A stretch of DNA of 14,599 bases from a bacterium UBA6115 (GTDB taxonomy: Bacteria > Bacillota_A > Clostridia > Christensenellales > Aristaeellaceae). A program made the position numbers and the translations under genes. Under the pieces are notes generated by a model, which saw only the letters and a list, made by a program, of their open reading frames with translations, ran no database searches and was not told where the DNA came from. Shown here piece after piece: positions 7,189 to 14,254 of this stretch. Where the stretch lies: contig DIWD01000082.1 of assembly GCA_002428405.1 (NCBI GenBank), positions 5,638 to 20,236 on the forward strand, read 5' to 3'. Numbering within the stretch: position 1 is the first letter of the stretch; each line of letters begins with the position of its first letter.

Positions 7189-7225
7189 CGGCTGGAACCA
7201 GCCGCCGGTATTGTATAAAATACCG
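7189..7225 (-). promoter_or_regulatory. Two tandem hairpins in the leader of the ybaB operon
   Basis: Between the likely promoter and the ybaB ribosome binding site are two inverted repeats. One is CGGTATT/AATACCG (7206-7225, six-base loop). The other is CGGCTGG/CCAGCCG (7189-7204, two-base centre), which ends four bases short of GGAGG at 7181-7185. The second could affect ribosome access. No known riboswitch class is recognised. Confidence 0.4.
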
Positions 7226-7250
7226 CCGTATACACGGCTCTGCGGGTTTT

Positions 7251-7279
7251 ATTTTATCACGGATTGCGGCCTTCCGCAA
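7251..7279 (-). promoter_or_regulatory. Candidate promoter of the ybaB-recR-tdk-rmuC operon
   Basis: On the minus strand, TTGCGG (7274-7279), a 17-base spacer and TAAAAT (7251-7256) form a moderate sigma-A-type promoter. Transcription would start near 7244. The -35 box lies inside the hairpin at 7262-7281, so the two signals overlap. Confidence 0.5.
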
Positions 7280-7281
7280 TC
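7262..7281 (-). terminator. Hairpin after topB, possible weak terminator
   Basis: A perfect 8-base stem GATTGCGG/CCGCAATC with a four-base loop begins about eight bases past the topB stop. It is followed by CGTGATAAAAT rather than a run of T, so intrinsic termination would be poor. It marks the boundary between the topB and ybaB transcripts but may allow read-through. Confidence 0.4.
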
Positions 7282-7288
7282 AAAGACG

Positions 7289-9502
7289 CTATGGCTTGGG
7301 ACGGCGGGCGGCTGGCTTTTTGGGAACGGCCTTCTCTGTTTGACCGTTTGAATTATCCCTTTTGGTATAACTGATTGGAACGCTGAAGGAAGGCTGCTCC
7401 GCGCCGGACGGGATAAAGCTCAATCTTTCACGGCTGAGATGCACAATGCCGCTGGAGCCGCGCGCTTCCCCTTCCTTGAGCAGCAGACGCACGATCGCCT
7501 CGCTGAGCATCGGACCTTTTGCCCTTTTCAGCGCGTTTTTCCACAGGGTGAAGCGGCAGCCGCCTTTCCAGGCGGCGCAGCCAAAGGCCTTCTCACTCTC
7601 CAGAACTTTTTCCCCGCACAGCGGGCAGGACAGCCCCTCAAGCTCCCTCGCGCTGGCGACAGGCCGGACTTTGCCCCTGGCTCCGCGGGATTCCCGCGGG
7701 AACTCCACCAGCTTGACTTCCCTGGCGGCATAATCGACCAAATGCGCGGCGAGGCGGCGGATTCCCTCCATAAAACGGCCGGGGTCCCTGCTGCCTTTGG
7801 AAATTTCCTCCAGGGCCTGCTCCCATTTTCCCGTCATCACGGGGGACGCGATGTCCTCTGGCACCACCTGGATCAGCTTTTCTCCTTTTTCCGTAGCAAG
7901 AATCGCCTTGCCGCGGCGTTGGACATACCCCACTTCCACCAAGCGCTCGATGATGGCCGCGCGGGTCGCCGGCGTACCCAGGCCGTTCTTCTTCAGGGCT
8001 TCCTGCAATTCTTCATCCCCCGTCGGAACACCAGGGTGTTCCATGCGGGCCAGCAGGCTGGCATCGGTGTGCGCGGGAGGCGGCTTAGTGGTCTCCTGTT
8101 TGATTTTTGTTGATTCAACCACCCGTTCGTCGCCCGCAATGAGCATGGGCAGCGCAGGCTCCTCCGCCGTCTCTATTCCCTTTTCCTTCACTGCCGTCAC
8201 GGTTTTCCAGCCCTCAATCCTGATGACACGGCCTGTGGACTTGAACGGATGGCCCTGTGACTGTGTGATGACCGTGGTCTGGTCATACTCAAAGGCAGGA
8301 TAAAAGGCCGCGATGAAGCGGCGGGTGACCAGGTCGAACAGGGCATGCTCATCCGCGGTGTACTTCTCCGGCTCTGCTTTGAGCGAAGTTGGGATAATGG
8401 CATGGTGATCGCTGACCTTTGCATCATCATATATCCGTCTTGAGTAAGGCAGTTTTCCATCCTTGCGGGGAATTCCGCGGACAAGCGGCTGATAAGGGTC
8501 AGGGAGCGCCTCCAGTGCTTTGCCCACACGCGGAATCATATCGTTGGGAAGGTAGCGGCTGTCTGTGCGCGGATAGGTGAGGCATTTACGCGTCTCATAC
8601 AGGGCTTGTGCGGTCTTTAGCGTTTTGGCTGCGGTAAAGCCTAAAAGGCGGTTGGCTTCCCTCTGGAGGCTTGTCAGGTCAAAAAGCTGCGGGGGCAGTT
8701 CTTTTTTAGACTGGGTGTCCGCCTTTGTCACAACAGCCTTCTGGCCTTTGACTTCCCTGGCGATGCTTTCAGCCTGCTCCCTGTCCAAAATACGCTGGGA
8801 TGTCTTTTCCTCCGCCTTGGGATCAAACCACTGCCCGCTGTAATCCCCGAAGTCCGCGGTCAGGGTATGGTAGGTGAGCGGCACAAAGTTCCTGATGTCA
8901 AGCGCGCGCTCTACTAAAATCGCCAGAGTCGGCGTCTGCACACGGCCTACTGAGAGCAGCGCGTTGTACTTCAGCGTAAAAGCGCGGCTCGCGTTCATGC
9001 CGACCAGCCAGTCCGCCTGCGATCGGCACAGCGCGCTTTGATACAGCCCGTCATAGGCAGAGGAAGGTTTAAGATTCTCAAAGCCTTCCCGGATGGCGGC
9101 GTCAGTGAGAGAGCTGATCCACAGCCGGTCCACGGGTTTATTGCAGTCTGCCTTCTCATAAATGAGCCGGAAGATCAGCTCCCCTTCCCGCCCGGCATCC
9201 GTCGCGCAGATCAGGCGGTCTGTCCCGTGGTCCAGCATCAGTTTTTTAAGCAGGGAAAACTGCTGCCTGGTCCTGGTGATGATCTTGGTATCCAGGCTCT
9301 GCGGGAGGATCGGCAGGTCTTCCGCCCGCCATTTTTTATACTTCTCATCCAGTTCTCCGGGATCCTTAAGGGTCACCAGGTGTCCCAGAGCCCAGGCAAC
9401 GCGGTGGGTCTCCGATTCAAAATACCCCTCCCGGTGCGCGCACTTGAGCACGCGGGCGATGTCCCGGGCAACGCTCGGCTTTTCGGCTATGACCAGAATC
9501 AC
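7289..9502 (-). CDS. topB: DNA topoisomerase III (type IA)
   Basis: 737 residues from a GTG start. Type IA topoisomerases cut and pass single DNA strands; TopB-type enzymes mainly decatenate. The Toprim domain opens the protein (MILVIAEKPSVARDIA, with E7) and carries TDAGREGE at 101-108. SVGRVQTPTLA lies at 184-194. The active-site tyrosine is Y310 in LTYPRTDSRYLP. KKNGLGTPATRAAIIERL spans 504-521. One zinc-ribbon-like element follows (C626, C629, C642, C649), then a basic tail ending KKPAARRPKP. Start at 9502: AAGGAG at 9509-9514 lies six bases upstream, and the protein then begins exactly at the Toprim strand. The in-frame ATG at 9544 would add 14 unconserved residues and overlap the upstream gene. 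It begins 22 bases after the SpoIID-like gene and is probably co-transcribed with it. Confidence 0.96.
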   Translation of the reverse strand: MILVIAEKPSVARDIARVLKCAHREGYFESETHRVAWALGHLVTLKDPGELDEKYKKWRAEDLPILPQSLDTKIITRTRQQFSLLKKLMLDHGTDRLICATDAGREGELIFRLIYEKADCNKPVDRLWISSLTDAAIREGFENLKPSSAYDGLYQSALCRSQADWLVGMNASRAFTLKYNALLSVGRVQTPTLAILVERALDIRNFVPLTYHTLTADFGDYSGQWFDPKAEEKTSQRILDREQAESIAREVKGQKAVVTKADTQSKKELPPQLFDLTSLQREANRLLGFTAAKTLKTAQALYETRKCLTYPRTDSRYLPNDMIPRVGKALEALPDPYQPLVRGIPRKDGKLPYSRRIYDDAKVSDHHAIIPTSLKAEPEKYTADEHALFDLVTRRFIAAFYPAFEYDQTTVITQSQGHPFKSTGRVIRIEGWKTVTAVKEKGIETAEEPALPMLIAGDERVVESTKIKQETTKPPPAHTDASLLARMEHPGVPTGDEELQEALKKNGLGTPATRAAIIERLVEVGYVQRRGKAILATEKGEKLIQVVPEDIASPVMTGKWEQALEEISKGSRDPGRFMEGIRRLAAHLVDYAAREVKLVEFPRESRGARGKVRPVASARELEGLSCPLCGEKVLESEKAFGCAAWKGGCRFTLWKNALKRAKGPMLSEAIVRLLLKEGEARGSSGIVHLSRERLSFIPSGAEQPSFSVPISYTKRDNSNGQTEKAVPKKPAARRPKP

Positions 9503-9508
9503 TGGGCT

Positions 9509-9514
9509 CTCCTT
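9509..9514 (-). promoter_or_regulatory. Ribosome binding site deciding the topB GTG start
   Basis: AAGGAG read on the minus strand, six bases before GTG at 9502. Nothing comparable precedes the in-frame ATG at 9544. Confidence 0.8.
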
Positions 9515-9524
9515 ATCGTCCCGC

Positions 9525-12500
9525 TTATTGGGCTGGCAGGGCAAGATACCGGCTCATGCAATAACCTTCCTGTCCCTCATAGATCACCCGGCACCATTCA
9601 TCCCCGCGTTCAAGCACCAGCAGGCTGTCCCCCTTGGGCATCTCCCGGATGACCGCGCTGTCCTGGCTGCAGCCCCGGCGCAGGTTCAGTGTCCGGTTCT
9701 CCGGCTGTATCAAAACAGCAAGCGGAACAGGCAGTAAATTGAGGCTCGGGTCGCGCCGCTCATCCGGCGGAAGGGTCGGTGAAGGCGTTGGGGTCGCAGG
9801 TATTTCCTCCTGCTCCGTCTCCCCATTGATGTCTGTCGTTTCAGGAGAGGGCGAAGGGCTTGGGGAAGCCGCCGTATTATCAGGTTTATCCCCATAATCC
9901 AGATAAACGCTCATCACATACCCGGTTTGACCCATATAGGCACATTGTGTCCAGGTTCCCATACGCCTGATGACCTGAATATAGTCGTTTTGCGGAATGG
10001 AAGCCAAACGCCTTGCGGATAAACTGGCGTTTTCACGCAGGTTTAAGGAGCCGGACCGGGTGTTCACCCTTGCGGTTTCAGCGGTGTCTTCATCACTTGG
10101 CGGAGGGGTGGCCGTTGGCTCATGGACTTCATCAAATGACAGGAATGCCGTCTGCACATAGCCGGTCACACCGGACCAGAGAACCTTGGACCAGCTGGCG
10201 CCGCGCTGAATCACTGTCAGTTCCGCACCTTTGGGAATCGTCATTAAAACCTGGGACGGAACCCTCGGCTGGTCCCTGAAATTAAGGCTGCCGGAAGGTG
10301 TATTGACTCTGGCTCTGATGCTTTCCTGTCCCTCAGGCGGGGGTGTTGGCCCCGGAGTCGGCGACGGCGTGCCGGGAGCCGGATCAGCTGCAAACTGAAG
10401 GAATCGCGTCATCACATATCCGCGGACGCCCATGTATTCGATCCTGCACCATTCTGCCCCTCGGCTCAATACTGATACTTCCGCCAGTCGCGGAATGGTT
10501 CCCAATACCTTGGACATCTGGGAAGAAGTTTCACGCAAATTCAATGAACCCGAAGGCGTCAGTACATTCGCGCGCGTCCCTTCGCCTTCAGGAGGGGGTG
10601 TCTGCGTGGCGCCCGGATTTCCGCCATCCGCAAGGTACACTGTCATTACATATCCCGGAATACCGCGGTAACGGACCTGGGACCATTCATTGCCCAAGGA
10701 GGTAACGATGAGCTCTTCACCCCTTGAAATCTCCAGGATGACAGAAGACTGCAGGTTGGGTTGGCTTCGCAGGTTCAGGCTGCCGGATGACGGCATTGCT
10801 GCGGAAATCCATTCGCCCTCCTTTGGTTCGTCGCTCGCCAGCACCGCCTGGCTGCCTGTCAGTTCCACATTCCGGCTGAGCAGGTAGCCGCGGGTCAGGC
10901 CCGACTGTACCTCAGCCCAGGAACTGCCATATGCCAGCACCGTGACGCCATCGCCGTCCGTCAGCGTTTTGATGGCATAGGACGAAAGGCTGGCGCGGGA
11001 ACGGAGAACCACTCCAGCGTCCAGAGTGCGGATAATCCCTGACTGAGGCTCGCCGGTAAAGAGAAGCGCCGGATGGCTGCTGGCCCTGTCGATAAAGTCC
11101 AGAGACACATAACCGGCCTGAAGGCCATACTGCACGCGCGCATACTCACCCGTGACGGAGAAGATCGGAAGGATCGTGTCTTTAGGAATGGTCATCAGGA
11201 TGGAGGCAGCCGCCGAGGGTCCGCTGCGCAGGTTCAGGGATTTGGTGTTGATGACAGTTCCATACCCTATCAGGGCTGTCCCTTCCACCTCGCCGTCGGG
11301 AACGGTGCCGGAAAATGAGATGATGCTTTTTTTGACATATCCCTTCAGTTCGCCGTAACGGATGCCATAAAAGAGGCCTTGCTGCGTCAGGATATCAGCC
11401 CAGGCGCCTTGGGGAATGACAGAAAGAACCGATGAAGAAACATCCGGTTTCAGATATATTGGCGCGGCGCTTCCGGCCAGCCCCTTTCCCGCGCTCTCCT
11501 GCCCGATATCCGCCGGGTCGATGATGCTGGTTTCCTCTCCGCTCTCTTCGCCCGGTACATATGGGCTGAGGATGGAGCTGGTAAAGGAATAGGAAACGCG
11601 CTGGCATCCGGTAAAGTAGAAGGCGATGATCTGGTCGTAGGAAAATCCCATGGCACCCATTTGCATGGCCCCGCGCTGGCTCATCCCAATGCCATGGCCA
11701 TGACGTCTGGCCGTGATGATGAATCCTGTGTCGTCCCTGCCCACGCTCCAAAGTTCATTGCTGCCGGAGTTGATGGAAAGAGCTAAAGGCTGTTCCAGTT
11801 CTGAAAAAATATCAAAGCCCAGGGTAGCGGAGACAACAGCGCCGTCCTGGACAAGGTTCACAAAAAAGTCCAGTTTGGTAAACAGCCTGCTGGGTTGGGG
11901 ATACATGGGCAAGTGCGGCACGATGTTGACCACGCGCTCCAGGTCGATGTCCTGCTGTCCGGTCAGGGAACGGGCTTTTGTGAGAAGGAGCGCCTTCAGC
12001 TGCGGGGTCATTGCGTCAGGATTGAAAGGCACTCTGTAGGCCTTGGCGACAGATTGCGGATTGGCCAGGTCGTAGGGATCATCCCGTACGCTCAGGTAGG
12101 AATAGCCGGAGGAGCCCCAGGCGTTGGCCGCGCTCTCCGTCTGCCCCCCATTTGATGTCGAATAAAAGGTTGCGGTATAGGATCCGTTATTTTTAATGAC
12201 GATGCCGCGGGTCGCGTCCACCGCCGCCTTGCAGTTCGCGCTGCCAGAGGGCGTCCCGGCATATACCTGGTCAGAGGTCGTGTCCACCACGTCATACAGC
12301 CCGCCGCCCATCTTCCTGAGGGTGTACGTGCGCGCGGCAACCGCCTGGGCCTTCAGCGCTTCTATGTGGGAACTGTTCCCCATTTCATAAGGCAGTACGC
12401 CGTAAAGGTAATCCTCAATGAAGACATAGGCAACAACGGTCAGCTTATAGGACGTACCGCTCTGCTGGACTGAAAAATACAGGTCCGCCGGATAAAGATT

Positions 12501-12896
12501 CCCAGGCGATCTTCCCTGGGCAATTTTCAAACCCGCTTCCCCTGAACCGCTGTGGCGGCGCAGTTTGAACGCAGTGCCCATTGTCAGCGTCTCTCCCCGT
12601 AAAGTGAGCGACATTGATCCTGTCTGGGAAGAAAAGGCTACGCTCAGGCTGCTTCCGGATGGGACGGACCTGCTTTGAGCACCGGAAACGGAATAATCGC
12701 CCTGTACGGTGATATCAAGCCTTGCGGGCTGGCCCAGAGAACTCAGCGCGACCCGGACCATCCCGTTGAGCGATCCGCCGGTGCTCATGGGCGCTGAACG
12801 CAGAGTTTCACCTGAAGCGATGGGAATCAGCCCAATAAACAGGGCAATAAGGAGAAACAGGCACATCAAGCGCCTTAGCCAGAGAGATTTTGCCAC
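9525..12896 (-). CDS. Exported SpoIID/LytB-domain protein with eight SH3-like repeats
   Basis: 1123 residues. A signal peptide (about 1-29, LMCLFLLIALFIGLIPIASG) precedes the SpoIID domain at about 150-435. Its key blocks are IEDYLYGVLPYEM (160-172, with the likely catalytic E171), EALKAQAVAARTYTL (179-193), FYSTSNGGQTES (244-255) and RHGHGIGMSQRGA (398-410) with YFTGC (427-431). SpoIID is a lytic transglycosylase acting on denuded glycan during engulfment; LytB-type relatives modulate amidases. Eight SH3-like repeats follow, at about 474-528, 544-603, 615-680, 697-757, 774-835, 861-922, 941-1002 and 1058-1120. Most begin with a variant of LNLRxxP and end with GYVMTxYL. The last four are joined by Pro/Thr/Ser-rich spacers. 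Classical SpoIID is about 340 residues, so this is a wall-bound variant that may act outside sporulation. GTG start after GGAAGGGGG. Confidence 0.93.
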   Translation of the reverse strand: MAKSLWLRRLMCLFLLIALFIGLIPIASGETLRSAPMSTGGSLNGMVRVALSSLGQPARLDITVQGDYSVSGAQSRSVPSGSSLSVAFSSQTGSMSLTLRGETLTMGTAFKLRRHSGSGEAGLKIAQGRSPGNLYPADLYFSVQQSGTSYKLTVVAYVFIEDYLYGVLPYEMGNSSHIEALKAQAVAARTYTLRKMGGGLYDVVDTTSDQVYAGTPSGSANCKAAVDATRGIVIKNNGSYTATFYSTSNGGQTESAANAWGSSGYSYLSVRDDPYDLANPQSVAKAYRVPFNPDAMTPQLKALLLTKARSLTGQQDIDLERVVNIVPHLPMYPQPSRLFTKLDFFVNLVQDGAVVSATLGFDIFSELEQPLALSINSGSNELWSVGRDDTGFIITARRHGHGIGMSQRGAMQMGAMGFSYDQIIAFYFTGCQRVSYSFTSSILSPYVPGEESGEETSIIDPADIGQESAGKGLAGSAAPIYLKPDVSSSVLSVIPQGAWADILTQQGLFYGIRYGELKGYVKKSIISFSGTVPDGEVEGTALIGYGTVINTKSLNLRSGPSAAASILMTIPKDTILPIFSVTGEYARVQYGLQAGYVSLDFIDRASSHPALLFTGEPQSGIIRTLDAGVVLRSRASLSSYAIKTLTDGDGVTVLAYGSSWAEVQSGLTRGYLLSRNVELTGSQAVLASDEPKEGEWISAAMPSSGSLNLRSQPNLQSSVILEISRGEELIVTSLGNEWSQVRYRGIPGYVMTVYLADGGNPGATQTPPPEGEGTRANVLTPSGSLNLRETSSQMSKVLGTIPRLAEVSVLSRGAEWCRIEYMGVRGYVMTRFLQFAADPAPGTPSPTPGPTPPPEGQESIRARVNTPSGSLNFRDQPRVPSQVLMTIPKGAELTVIQRGASWSKVLWSGVTGYVQTAFLSFDEVHEPTATPPPSDEDTAETARVNTRSGSLNLRENASLSARRLASIPQNDYIQVIRRMGTWTQCAYMGQTGYVMSVYLDYGDKPDNTAASPSPSPSPETTDINGETEQEEIPATPTPSPTLPPDERRDPSLNLLPVPLAVLIQPENRTLNLRRGCSQDSAVIREMPKGDSLLVLERGDEWCRVIYEGQEGYCMSRYLALPAQ

Positions 12897-12945
12897 GGCG
12901 ATTCCCCCTTCCGCCCGTCTCTTAACATTTCTGTAATCATTTTGA

Positions 12946-12974
12946 AGTATATCACCTGATTCACCTGTTGTAAA
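12946..12974 (-). promoter_or_regulatory. Sigma-A-type promoter of the SpoIID-like/topB transcript
   Basis: On the minus strand, TTTACA (12969-12974), a 17-base spacer and TATACT (12946-12951): each box is one mismatch from consensus. Transcription would start near 12939. It looks like a housekeeping promoter rather than a sporulation-sigma one, which bears on the role of the gene. Confidence 0.8.
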
Positions 12975-13003
12975 CCCGATAAATCACATCATTTTTTCAC
13001 TGA

Positions 13004-13029
13004 CAAAAGAAAACCACCCTTTCGGGTGG
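13004..13029 (-). terminator. Rho-independent terminator of the ferredoxin gene
   Basis: Read leftwards, CCACCC-GAAA-GGGTGG (13014-13029) is a perfect 6-base GC-rich stem with a GAAA tetraloop. TTTTCTTTTG (13004-13013) follows at once. It lies about 40 bases past the ferredoxin stop and upstream of the next promoter, so the ferredoxin is transcribed alone. Confidence 0.88.
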
Positions 13030-13067
13030 ATCAATGGAACAAGGCGCCGTTTTACCGGCACAGTCAG

Positions 13068-13238
13068 TCACTCCATCGCCGGCGCGTCTACCGGGCAGAC
13101 ATCTGCGCAGGCGCCGCAATCAATGCAGAACTCCGGGTCGATCACAAACTGGGTGTCACCCTCGGTGATTGCGCTCTGGGGGCACTCCTGTTCGCATGCG
13201 CCGCAGCTGATGCAAGCGTCGGAAATCCTGTATGACAT
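13068..13238 (-). CDS. Small 2[4Fe-4S] clostridial-type ferredoxin
   Basis: 56 residues, the classic length. It is a soluble low-potential electron carrier for enzymes such as hydrogenases or pyruvate:ferredoxin oxidoreductase. Two full cluster motifs are present: C9-x2-C12-x2-C15-x3-C19-P and C38-x2-C41-x2-C44-x3-C48-P. I chose the ATG at 13238 because AGGAGG lies eight bases upstream (13247-13252) and the protein then begins MSYRISDACISCGAC, as family members do. The in-frame ATG at 13244 is only two bases from that site, and the one at 13307 would lie upstream of the transcription start. It has its own promoter and terminator, so it is monocistronic. The electron partner cannot be inferred. 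Confidence 0.96.
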   Translation of the reverse strand: MSYRISDACISCGACEQECPQSAITEGDTQFVIDPEFCIDCGACADVCPVDAPAME

Positions 13239-13283
13239 GCACATTCCCTCCTGTCCAGTGCGTCCCGCACTTACTTCTGCCGG

Positions 13284-13312
13284 ATTATAAACCATGCTTC
13301 TGTTCAACGCAA
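13284..13312 (-). promoter_or_regulatory. Promoter of the ferredoxin gene
   Basis: On the minus strand, TTGCGT (13307-13312), a 17-base spacer and a perfect TATAAT (13284-13289). Transcription would start near 13277, about 40 bases before the start codon. Confidence 0.75.
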
Positions 13313-13314
13313 TG

Positions 13315-13353
13315 CAAGAGGAATGAAATTCCTTATGTCTATCATGCCTCTTG
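13315..13353. promoter_or_regulatory. Nested inverted repeat between divergent promoters, candidate operator
   Basis: Outer arms CAAGAGG (13315-13321) and CCTCTTG (13347-13353) match over 7 bases. Inside and overlapping the left arm is a second repeat AGGAAT-GAA-ATTCCT (13319-13333). The element sits just upstream of the ferredoxin -35 box and about 20 bases from the -35 box of the plus-strand gene. That is a suitable place for an activator or shared regulator. I match it to no known regulator. Confidence 0.4.
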
Positions 13354-13372
13354 GCGGGTCCTCCGTCTTCCC

Positions 13373-13401
13373 TTGCCTTGCTCCATTTGAGCGCATATAA
13401 T
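13373..13401 (+). promoter_or_regulatory. Promoter of the YycJ-type gene
   Basis: TTGCCT (13373-13378), a 17-base spacer and a perfect TATAAT (13396-13401). Transcription would start near 13408. That rules out the in-frame ATG at 13400 and supports the start at 13448. Confidence 0.75.
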
Positions 13402-13447
13402 GTTCCCAGGCAATCGATCCGCCCACTGCAACAAGATTGGACAAGAA

Positions 13448-14254
13448 ATGAAGCTTGAATTCTGCTCCCTCAACAGCGGGTCAAACGGCAACGCCACTTT
13501 TGCCGCGGCCGGAAAGACCAGGGTGCTGATTGACGCGGGGCTTCCCGGACGCGGCATCGCAAAAGCACTGGAGATGATCAACATCCTTCCCGAGACCATC
13601 GATGCAATCCTGGTGACCCACGAACACACAGACCATATCCGCGGCGCCGGCGTGCTCAGCCGGAAATACCATATCCCGGTTTACGCAAATGAAGAGACCT
13701 GGGAAACCGGCGCGATGCGGAGGATTGTGGGGGAAGTCCCTGCGAGTCTCCGGCGCGTCTTCCAAAGCGAGGATGAGTTTTATATCGGCGACATCGGGGT
13801 GATGTCCATGCCAATTCCACACGACGCCGCCGATCCGGTCTCCTTCCGCCTTTATGCCGGCAGCCGCAGCGCAGCCGTCGCAACGGATATGGGAAGGGTT
13901 CCCAGCCGAGTGATCCGCTTTCTGGCCGGGAGCGATCTCGTCCTGCTGGAGAGCAACCACGATCCGGACATGCTGCTGGCCAATACACGTTATCCTGAAT
14001 CGCTCAAACAGCGCATCCTGTGCAGCCGTGGTCATCTGAGCAACATGACCTGCGCCCAGACATTGATGAAGCTGTATGAAACAGGTGTTCAGCATGCCCT
14101 TTTGGGCCACCTCAGCCAGGACAACAACACACCGGAACTGGCGATGCACACGGTGGCTTCAGAGTTGAGCCGCCAGGGCATCAGACCGGGGGAGGATATC
14201 AGGCTGGACCTGACCTGGCGCGACCGGATCGGCGGATATTACACCCTTGAATAG
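13448..14254 (+). CDS. YycJ/WalJ-type metallo-beta-lactamase-fold hydrolase
   Basis: 268 residues, the usual length. It begins MKLEFCSLNSGSNGNATF, the typical family opening. Metal-site residues are visible: THEHTDH (H58, H60, D62, H63), H125 and D126 (PIPHDA), D147 (ATDMG), H171 (LESNHDPDML) and H196 (RGHLSN), followed by H221 (LLGHLSQ). YycJ/WalJ proteins are described as nucleases of the MBL superfamily, linked to DNA repair and cell-division timing in Bacillus and relatives. The gene is usually found beside the walRK two-component genes; none is visible here. The start at 13448 is placed by the promoter and by family alignment, although the ribosome binding site (GGACAAGAA) is weak. It overlaps the next gene by eight bases. 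Confidence 0.92.
   Translation: MKLEFCSLNSGSNGNATFAAAGKTRVLIDAGLPGRGIAKALEMINILPETIDAILVTHEHTDHIRGAGVLSRKYHIPVYANEETWETGAMRRIVGEVPASLRRVFQSEDEFYIGDIGVMSMPIPHDAADPVSFRLYAGSRSAAVATDMGRVPSRVIRFLAGSDLVLLESNHDPDMLLANTRYPESLKQRILCSRGHLSNMTCAQTLMKLYETGVQHALLGHLSQDNNTPELAMHTVASELSRQGIRPGEDIRLDLTWRDRIGGYYTLE

Noticed and set aside
7262..7281. Hairpin as a strong bidirectional terminator
   Set aside because: Neither side has a proper T-run, so it is listed only as a weak candidate.
7439..8113. Plus-strand open frame of 224 residues
   Set aside because: It is antisense to topB, whose catalytic and zinc motifs establish the real strand.
9525..11475. Repeats as a CRISPR array or tandem DNA repeat
   Set aside because: The periodicity lies in the protein (SH3-like units). 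The DNA units are diverged and there are no identical short repeats with spacers.
13239..13307. Longer ferredoxin starting at 13307
   Set aside because: Its start codon would lie upstream of the predicted transcription start, and the extra residues are not ferredoxin-like.
13400..13447. Longer YycJ-type protein starting at 13400
   Set aside because: That ATG overlaps the -10 box, and the additional 16 residues precede the conserved family opening.
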